6,004 nt of DNA from Alphaproteobacteria bacterium (GCA_005884825.1 VAZT01000332.1:1-6004); one strand, 5' to 3'; counted from the first letter of the stretch, positions 1-6,004 are shown. Numbers and translations are program-made. The notes: generated from the sequence alone by a model not told the origin.

Positions 1-45
1 CGCGCGGCACCGCCTAACTGTCCAAACCGCTCGGTCCAGGAAAAC

Positions 46-51
46 AGGAGG
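46..51 (+). promoter_or_regulatory. Ribosome binding site of the GMC-DUF1080 gene
   Basis: A perfect AGGAGG lies 6 bases before the ATG at 58. It fixes the start of the oxidoreductase gene and predicts efficient translation. The 45 bases before it are too short to judge for a promoter. Confidence 0.85.
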
Positions 52-57
52 CCATTT

Positions 58-2442
58 ATGACGAGTCCGACTGCTCAATACACGGACTTCAGCAAGGACG
101 TGATCGGGCGTTATGTTTGTAATGGGCTGGACGAAGCGCTGCGGAGTACCTCCGGGCGCCCAGACGCCAAGCCCTTCGATGTCGTGATTGTCGGCGGCGG
201 GTCGTTCGGTGGTGCCGCGGCTCAGCATCTGCTGTACAGCGACACTTTCCGAAACCATCGCATTCTCGTTCTCGAAGCTGGCCCGTTTCTATTTGGCGAA
301 CATGTCCAGAACCTGCCGGCAATAGGGTTGGTCGCGCCGGGCCCAACGACTGTCGACCCGGGGGTTCCCCGTGCCGAGGTCTGGGGGTTGCCTTGGCGCA
401 CCGACGTCCCGCTCGGTTTTCCTGGCCTGGCCTATTGCATCGGGGGCCGCTCGGTATTTTTCGGTGGGTGGTCACCGGAGCTGCTTGACGCCGAGATGCC
501 GGCGGCGGTCTGGCCCAGGCAAGTTGTCCAGGATCTCAAGACGAAATACTTCGCACAGGCGGCGGAGCAGATCGGTGTTGATCAGACAAACGATTTCGTG
601 TTCGGCGCCATGCACGAAGGGCTTCGTCAATTGCTGTTCGATGGGCTCGGCACTGTGGCAGCCGCGATGCCGCTCGCGCAGCTCCCACCGCCGCCTTGGC
701 CCGTCAGTGCAAACGGAATCGAGAAGCTCGAGGCACCCCTCGCGGTGCAGGGCGGGCCGCCTCGACCTGGATTTTTTGCGCTTAATAAATTCAGTTCGGT
801 GCCACTGATCATTCGCGCGGCCCGCGCGGCATGGGTGGAATCGGGGGGCGATGACATCAAAAAAAGGCTGATGGTCGTACCGAATTGTCACGTGACCCGC
901 CTGGAGACCAGCATCTCGCAAGGCGTGGGAGAGATCGTCACCGTACACACCAGTCATGGGCCAGTTAGCCTGCCGCGGAGGGGTGTTGTGGTTCTCGCCG
1001 CCGGTACGATCGAGAATGCGCGGCTGGCGCTCGTCTCGTTCGGTGGAACGCTTGGCTATGATCTGATTGGAACGAACCTGGTCAGCCATATGCGGTCCAA
1101 TCTCACCTTCCGGCTGCCACGAGAGGTGCTACCAGGCCTTATCGGCCGGGATCTTGAGACTTCGGCACTCTTTGTGAAATGTCGCAGGACCCATCCCGGC
1201 GACAATAGCGTGAGCCATTTCCACCTGCAGATCACCGCGGCAGGTCGGACCGCGACCGATACACCCGATTCTGAAGCCCAGCTGTTCCAACAGATCCCGG
1301 ATATCGACACCATCGATAGGTTCCGCCAAGCGGATGAGAACAATATTGTGATGACCATACGCGGAGTAGCGGAGCTGCAAGCCGGCAACCCCGCCACTCA
1401 TGTCACCCTCAGCTCCGAGACAGACGAGTTTGGCATCCCCCGCGCCTTCGTCTCAATCAATCCTAACGCGAACGACGGGGATACCTGGAATGCCATGGAC
1501 GGGGCATCCGACGCAGTAAGACAGATCTTTGCCGCGGTTGCCGGCTCGACGGACCTTGCCCGCAATCGGGACGGGCTCGGCACCACGCACCACGAAGCCG
1601 GCACGTTGCGGATGGGGGTATCGCCCGCGCAGTCCGTCACCACTCCAAACGCCCGTTTTCACCACGTCTTGAATGCCTATGTCGCCGGCCCGGCATTGCT
1701 GCCGACAATGGGCTCGCCAAACCCAATGTTATCCGGTGTCGCGCTGGCTCGGCGCCTGGCCGAACACCTCGTGGCGCCGCTCGATCCGCCGGCACTCGAA
1801 GTGGGCTTCCAGTGGCTGTTTGATGGAACGCAGGCGAGTTTGGCTAACTGGCAGCAGGCGGGACCGGGAATCTTTGACTACGATCCGAACGAAAAGGTCA
1901 TCACCGCACGTCCGGGAGGCGATATCGGGCTCTTCTTCTTTACCGGAAGCGGCTTCTCCGACTTCACGTTGAGGCTGCAGTTCCGGGTGGATTCACGCAA
2001 CGACAACTCGGGCGTGTTCGTGCGTTTTCGCGATCCTCGACAGCCTCCTCCCCTCGGTCTCAACGATCCGCGCATCGCGGGCAACCCGGCTTGGCTCGCG
2101 GTTGATACCAGCTTCGAGATCCAGATTGACGAAATGGCCCAGCCCGATCAGGCCGATATGCACCGGACGGGAGCCGTGTACGCGATCCCGATAGGAGGGG
2201 GCGCTGGTCAGCAGATCTATGCGCGTGGCTCGGCGCTGCAGCCGGGCGAGTGGAACGACTATGAGATCCAGGTAGTTGGCGAGACTTATGATGTCCGGCT
2301 AAACGGGTTTCAAACGGCTCACTTCATCAATACTGATCCGGCGCGAGGGATGCCCGCCAGTCTAGATCTGCTGTCAGGCTATATCGGTCTCCAGACCCAT
2401 ACGGGCGCCGTTTCATTCCGGGCCGTTAGAATTCAGGGCTAA
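58..2442 (+). CDS. GMC-family FAD oxidoreductase fused to a DUF1080 (3-keto-disaccharide hydrolase) domain
   Basis: A 794-residue two-part protein. Residues 40-575 form a GMC oxidoreductase. The FAD-binding Rossmann motif GGGSFGG is at 46-52, the ribose-binding acid of VLEAG is E73, and the flavin loop GGRSVFFGGW is at 129-138. The second GMC signature, LAAGTIENARLAL, is at 313-325. The C-terminal GMC domain has HHEAGTLRMG at 511-520 and GSPNPMLSG at 552-560; by family analogy H511 or H512 and N555 are the active-site His/Asn pair. After a Pro-rich linker (about 573-582), residues 583-793 match DUF1080, a concanavalin-like fold: FQWLFDG, NSGVFVRF at 650-657, FEIQIDE at 686-692, TGAVYAIP at 704-711, GEWNDYEIQV at 730-739, GYIGLQTHTG at 774-783. 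Family knowledge: GMC enzymes oxidise alcohols or sugars, and DUF1080 members cleave 3-keto-glycosides. Inferred role: oxidise a sugar hydroxyl, then cleave the keto-glycoside. No Sec or Tat signal or membrane segment is visible, so a cytoplasmic site is likely. The domain calls are firm; the substrate and coupled activity are not. Confidence 0.93.
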   Translation: MTSPTAQYTDFSKDVIGRYVCNGLDEALRSTSGRPDAKPFDVVIVGGGSFGGAAAQHLLYSDTFRNHRILVLEAGPFLFGEHVQNLPAIGLVAPGPTTVDPGVPRAEVWGLPWRTDVPLGFPGLAYCIGGRSVFFGGWSPELLDAEMPAAVWPRQVVQDLKTKYFAQAAEQIGVDQTNDFVFGAMHEGLRQLLFDGLGTVAAAMPLAQLPPPPWPVSANGIEKLEAPLAVQGGPPRPGFFALNKFSSVPLIIRAARAAWVESGGDDIKKRLMVVPNCHVTRLETSISQGVGEIVTVHTSHGPVSLPRRGVVVLAAGTIENARLALVSFGGTLGYDLIGTNLVSHMRSNLTFRLPREVLPGLIGRDLETSALFVKCRRTHPGDNSVSHFHLQITAAGRTATDTPDSEAQLFQQIPDIDTIDRFRQADENNIVMTIRGVAELQAGNPATHVTLSSETDEFGIPRAFVSINPNANDGDTWNAMDGASDAVRQIFAAVAGSTDLARNRDGLGTTHHEAGTLRMGVSPAQSVTTPNARFHHVLNAYVAGPALLPTMGSPNPMLSGVALARRLAEHLVAPLDPPALEVGFQWLFDGTQASLANWQQAGPGIFDYDPNEKVITARPGGDIGLFFFTGSGFSDFTLRLQFRVDSRNDNSGVFVRFRDPRQPPPLGLNDPRIAGNPAWLAVDTSFEIQIDEMAQPDQADMHRTGAVYAIPIGGGAGQQIYARGSALQPGEWNDYEIQVVGETYDVRLNGFQTAHFINTDPARGMPASLDLLSGYIGLQTHTGAVSFRAVRIQG

Positions 2443-2465
2443 CACGCTCGTGCTGGACGTCTCCC

Positions 2466-3646
2466 ATGCGCGTCCTCCATTTGACGACGGAGTTTCCGCC
2501 GGTAATTTATGGCGGGCTGGGGACCGCTGTCGGAGGGTGGGCCAAGGCCTGTGCCCGTGCCGGGCTCGAAATTGCCGTTCAACTCGTCGGAGGGGTGCTG
2601 GCCCTCGATGGCAACGCGTCGCTGTATGGGCGCCCCGGCACCGCACTTCCCATCGAGGGGTGTCGCCAGCGCAGGAGAGCAAGGAAGGCATTCTGTTTAT
2701 TCAATGTTCCGAGCTAGAGGCGATCGCTGCGGGTGTTCGGGCCATTGAGGAATGGTGTCCCGATGTCGTTCATCTCCATACTGCGATGCTTTGGTATGTA
2801 GCGAGCGGCATCAAAGCGGCGACCGGAAAGCCGCTCGTATTTCACGTGCACTCCGTCGACAGGGCCGAATATGACATCGGCAATGAACCCAATCCGTTCC
2901 TTGCGCAGGCTCGAGCCCAGGAGGAAGCTATCAGCGGATCCGACCGACTGATCGCCTTGACGCGATCGGAGGAAATTCTCCTGCAGAAGTACTATCCGGA
3001 GGCCGCGGATAAAATAAGGGTCGTAGGGAACGGGATTGAAGATACGGACGCCGCCTTGGCGGCGACGATCTCTACCCGTCCTGAAATGCCGACGGTGCTT
3101 TATAGCGGACGGCTGGTCGAGCGGAAGGGCATACGGGAGCTGCTCGCGGCAATTCCCGAAGTGCTGAAGGCCGCGCCGGGAGCGCGCTTCGTGCTCACCG
3201 GCGGGCCCCCGCCGTTTTCTGCCTCCGCGGTAGCCGCTCAATGGCTCGAAACCCAACATACGCCGTTCTTGGATCGGATACAGTTTACCGGCTGGCAGTC
3301 ACCCGCGGAGATGGCGCTCCGATACGCCTCGGCCGATATACTCGTCGTGCCGAGCCGTTACGAGCCGTTCGGCATGGTGATATTGGAAGGCATGCTTCAT
3401 GGTCTGGCAATCGTGGCCGCCGATGTCGGCGGGCCAGCTGAAATCCTCGAGCATGGTCGGACCGGGTTGCTGTTTCCGCCGCGTGACGTCGTGGCACTCA
3501 GCAGCGCGTTGCAGCGGTTGCTCAAAAATCCAGAAGAGCGCAGGGAGTTGGGGCGGGCGGCGGCTCGTGAAGTGCGTAGCAAATGGTTATGGAAGCAAAT
3601 CGTGCCACCAATGCTTGATGTCTATAGAGAATTCACATTTCACTGA
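2466..3646 (+). pseudogene. GT4-family glycosyltransferase, split by a -1 frameshift near 2657-2660
   Basis: Retaining, GT-B fold glycosyltransferase that would transfer a sugar from a nucleotide-sugar donor; the acceptor is unknown. The first 64 residues (2466-2657) carry the typical N-terminus, MRVLHLTTEFPPVIYGGLGT. That frame then turns Arg-rich and stops at 2717. The rest of the protein continues in the frame one base back (2657-3646). Joined, the product is about 393 residues, normal for GT4. Further motifs are HLHTAMLWY, the acceptor-side FHVHSVDRAEYD (H127), SGRLVERKG with phosphate-binding R216 and K221, and EPFGMVILE with the EX7E pair E300/E308. Restoring one G in the GGGG run gives IEGVSPAQE, a smooth junction. 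The ATG at 2466 was chosen because the family N-terminus starts there; its ribosome binding site is weak (GGA at 2455-2457). It lies 23 bases after the oxidoreductase, so an operon is likely. Whether the break is real, a sequencing error or bypassed by slippage is open. The frame-2 GTG at 2450 is not a credible start. Confidence 0.85.
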
Positions 3647-3664
3647 GAGTTAAAGCAATCCGGT

Positions 3665-3868
3665 TCAGCAGGATGCCCGTGACGTTACTCTGGCCATCTG
3701 GGGCGCGAGACCGGAGCGCGATTTCCAATCCCGGACAAATTGCGCGGCCTCCTGGACGGTGATGTGGTCGATGGAGGTAACGAACTGTGCGGCCCATTCG
3801 ATCAATTTTGACAGCCGCTCTGAATCGTCGCGATCGAGGACAATGTCACCTGTATTCGTGATTATCAT
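3665..3868 (-). CDS. Small protein of unknown function (67 aa)
   Basis: The start is ATG at 3868-3866 on the minus strand, preceded by AGGAAG at 3878-3873 with 4 bases between. The same frame is open back to 3931, but the upstream part covers a hairpin and a perfect palindrome, so the SD-supported start is preferred. The protein begins MIITNTGDIVLDRDD. It continues as a likely amphipathic helix region (about residues 15-50, with SERLSKLIEWAAQF and VQEAAQFVRDW) and ends in a basic tail with a C-terminal Cys. It has no signal peptide or membrane segment. The balanced composition, with many Ile, Val, Asp and Glu, argues that it is real and not a shadow frame. I do not recognise the family. It is convergent with the glycosyltransferase, 18 bases apart, with no clear terminator between. 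Function is unknown. Confidence 0.6.
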   Translation of the reverse strand: MIITNTGDIVLDRDDSERLSKLIEWAAQFVTSIDHITVQEAAQFVRDWKSRSGLAPQMARVTSRASC

Positions 3869-3872
3869 GTTG

Positions 3873-3878
3873 CTTCCT
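3873..3878 (-). promoter_or_regulatory. Ribosome binding site of the small minus-strand gene
   Basis: AGGAAG on the minus strand, 4 bases before the ATG at 3868 (6 bases counted from the AGGA core). It decides the 67-residue start over the in-frame ATG at 3931, which has no comparable site. Confidence 0.55.
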
Positions 3879-3893
3879 AGTAGGATTGCCAGA

Positions 3894-3910
3894 TGTGGGG
3901 TTTCCCCATA
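3894..3910. repeat. Short hairpin GGGG-TTT-CCCC upstream of the small minus-strand gene
   Basis: A run of four G, three T and four C (3897-3907), extended by flanking pairs including one G-U wobble, gives a stem of about 7 pairs with a 3-base loop. It lies just upstream of the ribosome binding site of the 67-residue gene, probably in its 5' leader. No T-run follows on either strand, so it is not a classical terminator. A role in translation or mRNA stability is only a guess. Confidence 0.35.
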
Positions 3911-3913
3911 GGC

Positions 3914-3925
3914 AAGTCCGGACTT
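3914..3925. promoter_or_regulatory. Perfect 12-base palindrome AAGTCCGGACTT, possible operator
   Basis: A perfect two-fold symmetric site 45 bases upstream of the 67-residue minus-strand gene, where an operator or promoter element would sit. No confident -35/-10 pair is visible around it. A dimeric regulator site is inferred from symmetry and position only. Confidence 0.3.
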
Positions 3926-4026
3926 CCTCAATCAGGAGTCTCCGGGCATCACCTCTCGGGCAAGGTGAAAAAAGGTCGAAGTCACGACCAGGCTTAGGCC
4001 GTGCAATCGCAATTGACTGTTGCAAA

Positions 4027-4050
4027 CAGACCACCGGCAGGTGTGGTCTG
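4027..4050. repeat. Inverted repeat CAGACCAC / GTGGTCTG
   Basis: A perfect 8-base inverted repeat (4027-4034 and 4043-4050) separated by 8 bases. It is not followed by a T-run, so a terminator is unlikely. It sits between the two divergent genes and could be a regulator site or a structured leader; nothing decides between them. Confidence 0.35.
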
Positions 4051-4152
4051 AAATGCGTCAGGTATTTTGCTGGAAAGGGCGTGTACCCTGCATCGGAAAG
4101 AAAAATGGCTAGTGCATTCAGGATCATCCATTCTTATCAGATCGATCCGGAT

Positions 4153-4181
4153 TTGTCAATCGTAAATGCGATTTTGATAAT
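4153..4181 (+). promoter_or_regulatory. Sigma70-like promoter upstream of the permease gene
   Basis: TTGTCA at 4153-4158 and GATAAT at 4176-4181 are separated by exactly 17 bases. Each hexamer has 5 of 6 consensus bases, and the spacing is optimal. The surroundings are locally AT-rich. Transcription would start near 4188 and leave a leader of about 170 bases before the permease ATG at 4360. A perfect palindrome ACCGGCCGGT (4182-4191) overlaps the expected start point and could be an operator. Chance similarity remains possible in an AT-rich patch. Confidence 0.45.
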
Positions 4182-4359
4182 ACCGGCCGGTTATGTTGAG
4201 CACAAAGCTAGGGGCCTTTCCAAGCGAGGGTTGACCTTGGATCGGCGCGGAAGATAATAGGCTCAGGTCATCGGCAACCACCCCTCAGCCGCCTGTCGGC
4301 CAAGAGTTGCCCTGTCATCGCCGCGAGCGATCCGCGACGACCATGATAGGGTTGCAACA

Positions 4360-5099
4360 ATGGCCGATCTTCCAATCCTCGATCTGATTCTATTTGCGTC
4401 TGGAACCGTTGCCGCTGCGCTGGTGACGGGTGTGGCGGGTTTTGCCTTTGGCATCGTCGCCGCTGCGGCGTGGCTTCATTTTCTGCCGCCGGCGCAGACG
4501 ACGGCCCTCATCGTCGCGTATGGGATAATCCACAAGGTATTTCCGTCTGGAAGCTGCGCCGGTCGATTCAACTGGCGCGGCTGCTGCCGTTCTTGGTCGG
4601 CGGCGCGTTCGGCGTGCCGATCGGCGTCGAGCTGCTGCACCGGATTTCGCCGGCGGCGCTGCGTCTTGCAGTCGGCGTTGTCTTGATCCTTTTCAGCCTG
4701 TACAGCCTGGTGCGGCCGCAGCTTGCGTCGGTTCGCGCGGGAAAGGCGGCAGACGGCACGATCGGAATTCTCAACGGGATTGTCGGCGGGGCAACCGGGC
4801 TCGCCGGGATCGTCGTCACAATCTGGTGCACCCTGCGGGGTTGGCCTCGTGATGAGCAACGCACAACCTTCCAGCCCGTTGGTGTCGGGATCTTTCTGAT
4901 GACCGGATTGTGGCTTGGGGGCATCGGGCTGGTCGGCGCTGATATCTTGCGCTTGTTCATAATCGGTTTGCCACTGCTGCTCGCAGGAACCTGGGTCGGG
5001 CTACGCCTCTATGCCCGGCTTGATGAAGCCGGTTTCCGCAAAGTGGTCCTCGGCCTTCTCCTAATCTCGGGGCTCGCCCTGGTTATGCGTGGGAGCTGA
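4360..5099 (+). pseudogene. TauE/SafE-family membrane permease, split by a -1 frameshift near 4531-4537
   Basis: Integral membrane protein of the TauE/SafE family, which includes sulfite, sulfoacetate and other organic-anion exporters; the substrate here is unknown. The first 58 residues (4360-4533) include GVAGFAFGIVAAAAWLHFLP and TTALIVAYGI. That frame then derails and stops at 4686. The family sequence resumes one frame back at 4533 with QGISVWKLRR. Joined, the product is about 246 residues, the usual length. Hydrophobic segments lie near residues 10-35, 42-57, 75-93, 101-118, 136-156, 173-193, 196-217 and 227-243. Further family-like stretches are GIVGGATGLAG (140-150) and GWPRDEQRTTFQP (161-173). 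The ATG at 4360 has AGGG at 4348-4351, 8 bases upstream. One lost C (CACCAAGG to CACAAGG) explains the break. The rest of the gene is clean, so it is either freshly mutated or misread. The GTG at 4470 that opens the second frame would skip conserved N-terminal helices and is unlikely to be used. Confidence 0.82.
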
Positions 5100-5551
5100 A
5101 AGTGCGCGCGACCCATTGGTGCTGTCGACAAAATGGTGGCGGCGGCTGCGTGAGTGAAAGTTACCCCCGAAGCTGCTCCGAACGCCGGTTAGATCGGCGC
5201 GCCAGCGATCCAGTCCGAAATTCGGCGGCTGTCGCGGGCCGACATTCTTCCCCGGAGAGCATCAATGATTTCGCGCCGCAATTCGCGAGTTTTGGCTGTT
5301 GAGAGCCTCAGTCATCTAAGAGCTCGCCTTGTCGGATGCCGCCTCCGGCGTTAGCGGGCGGCGCTTTCTCGCGGTGCATTGGGATCCGAGCCTGACGCGG
5401 GAAATATTAAACCTGAGACCCTGCTTTTGAGGCAACGCTGGCGGGACTGTCGGGCGGACAGCCTCAGTTGATAGCCAAACCCTGACGCGAGTTCCGCAGG
5501 AGTGTGCGAGGCACTTGCTATCCGTCGCTTTCCGAACTAGATAACCCGCAC

Positions 5552-5573
5552 TAGGGGAAAGCAGACTCCCCTA
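5552..5573. repeat. Inverted repeat TAGGGGA / TCCCCTA
   Basis: A perfect 7-base inverted repeat (5552-5558 and 5567-5573) with an 8-base spacer, upstream of the possible 54-residue ORF. It would form a stable hairpin, but no T-run follows on either strand. It may be an operator, an RNA leader structure or chance. Confidence 0.35.
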
Positions 5574-5612
5574 TAGGCGACACCCGCCCAAGCTCTGCGC
5601 TTCTCGCCAAGC

Positions 5613-5618
5613 GAGGTG
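5613..5618 (+). promoter_or_regulatory. Putative ribosome binding site of the 54-residue ORF
   Basis: GAGGTG ends 7 bases before the ATG at 5626. Sequence and spacing are both good for this kind of genome. It is the main reason to consider the short ORF downstream. Confidence 0.3.
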
Positions 5619-5625
5619 CGCGTGC

Positions 5626-5790
5626 ATGGACGGACCTAAGCCAAGTTTTATTCCCGCTTCCGAAATCTACGCCGGTATCGGAACCGCCACGCCGCCTTGG
5701 TTGTCGATCCGGCGCGCGGCGGCCTTAAATGCCAGTCATGGCATGATTATCGCCGCAGTTCGTTGGCCACCCTACTACATCGCCCTATGA
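5626..5790 (+). CDS. Possible small protein (54 aa), no known family
   Basis: An ATG at 5626 preceded by GAGGTG opens a 54-codon frame ending in TGA at 5788-5790. The product begins MDGPKPSFIPASEIYAG, has a mixed middle part with Ile, Ala and Gly, and ends in an aromatic, hydrophobic tail (WPPYYIAL). Its composition is more protein-like than the Arg/Ser/Cys-rich shadow frames nearby. I recognise no domain, and there is no clear signal peptide or membrane helix. It stands alone in a region where other frames are heavily interrupted, so it may be a small gene, the remains of a larger one, or chance. Confidence 0.28.
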   Translation: MDGPKPSFIPASEIYAGIGTATPPWLSIRRAAALNASHGMIIAAVRWPPYYIAL

Positions 5791-6004
5791 GACCGGCATC
5801 GGCACCCGGAGCCAGTCGGTTCAGGTCCTACGGGCTGCCTTACCGAGTCAATGTCACGCACAGCTGAGCCGCACTCGGGGCAGGCGAGCCGGAGTCACAT
5901 AGCGCTCCGGCGCCGGCTTGTCGCGTCAGTATTTCGGGCGGTGCGAGACCGCCCATTTGCGGGCGTGCTCGATGGGCGCACGCGGCGGCTGGGCGGCGCG
6001 AAAG

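Larger units (their letters stand above)
3869..4359. other. Non-coding region between divergent genes
   Basis: About 490 bases between the minus-strand small gene and the plus-strand permease. It is more AT-rich than its neighbours, especially at 4080-4200. It contains a leader hairpin (3894-3910), a 12-base palindrome (3914-3925), an 8-base-pair hairpin (4027-4050), and a sigma70-like promoter (4153-4181) with a palindrome just after it. A plus-strand open frame at 3886-4257 crosses these elements and is not believed to be a gene as a whole. Confidence 0.5.
5100..6004. other. About 900 bases without a recognised gene
   Basis: All frames on both strands are interrupted often, and no known protein family is recognised. 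The stretch holds a possible 54-residue ORF (5626-5790), an inverted repeat TAGGGGA/TCCCCTA (5552-5573), and a short inverted repeat inside the ORF (5729-5744). No tRNA, rRNA, CRISPR array or clear insertion-sequence ends are seen. No convincing terminator follows the permease gene. It could be an intergenic spacer or very decayed coding DNA. Confidence 0.5.

Noticed and set aside
1..17. Frame ending in TAA at 15-17 as the tail of an upstream gene
   Set aside because: Only four codons are visible, so nothing can be concluded.
3886..4257. 123-codon plus-strand open frame, including a shorter ATG at 4105 with GGAAAG upstream (50 codons)
   Set aside because: The N-terminal half is rich in Arg, Ser and Cys and overlaps the palindrome and hairpins. 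The shorter version would contain the near-consensus promoter at 4153-4181 and has a tight 4-base RBS spacing. It is not excluded as a leader peptide, but no family is seen.
5102..5302. 66-codon frame starting with GTG just after the permease stop
   Set aside because: The composition is dominated by Arg, Ser, Cys and Gly with no recognisable domain. The nearby GGGAG is part of the permease end. It looks like a chance frame.
5265..5354. 29-codon ORF with GGAGAG upstream
   Set aside because: It is very short and Arg/Leu-rich, with no homology idea. RBS-like strings are common in this base composition.
5338..5362. GCCGCC / GGCGGC inverted repeat followed by GCTTTCTC as a terminator
   Set aside because: The arms are only 6 bases, the loop is long, there is no real T-run, and it lies about 240 bases from the permease stop.
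5391..5490. Direct repeat CCTGACGCG at 5391 and 5481; also AGCCTCAGT at 5304 and 5460
   Set aside because: 9-base copies in a GC-rich kilobase are compatible with chance, and no target duplication or insertion-sequence structure lies between them.
5775..5897. Minus-strand frame with a CPECG zinc-ribbon-like motif
   Set aside because: It has only 39 codons between two stops, no start codon and a single CxxC. It may be a decayed remnant but cannot be supported.
5926..6004. Minus-strand frame of 25 codons running off the right edge and ending in TGA at 5926-5928
   Set aside because: It could be the C-terminus of a gene outside the window (it reads IEHARKWAVSHRPKY at the end), but 25 codons without a known motif are too few to call.

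Overview
The window is GC-rich double-stranded bacterial DNA with strong purine-rich ribosome binding sites. The proteins have the style of Alphaproteobacteria (rhizobial or Bradyrhizobium-like). That assignment is an impression from protein wording and base composition; there is no marker gene.

Layout: (1) 58-2442, plus strand, an intact 794-residue GMC flavoprotein oxidoreductase fused to a C-terminal DUF1080 / 3-keto-disaccharide hydrolase domain. (2) 2466-3646, plus strand, a GT4 glycosyltransferase 23 bases downstream, probably co-transcribed. Its frame is broken by one missing base near a GGGG run at 2657-2660. (3) 3665-3868, minus strand, a 67-residue protein of unknown function, convergent with the glycosyltransferase. 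(4) 3869-4359, a non-coding stretch with two palindromes, two hairpins and a good sigma70-like promoter pointing right. (5) 4360-5099, plus strand, a TauE/SafE-family membrane permease, also broken by a single missing base, near 4531-4537. (6) 5100-6004, about 900 bases without a recognisable gene, holding one possible 54-residue ORF with a good ribosome binding site and a few inverted repeats.

The most interesting content is the first gene. GMC dehydrogenases are known to oxidise sugars, in some families at C3, and DUF1080 proteins are known to cleave 3-keto-glycosides, so one polypeptide may oxidise a glycoside and then break it. The adjacent glycosyltransferase suggests a small carbohydrate locus, but the substrate cannot be read from sequence. 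The permease and the small minus-strand gene need not belong to the same pathway.

Both broken genes keep their family motifs on either side of the break, and both lack exactly one base. This fits either very recent mutation or base-calling errors; it does not look like old decay.
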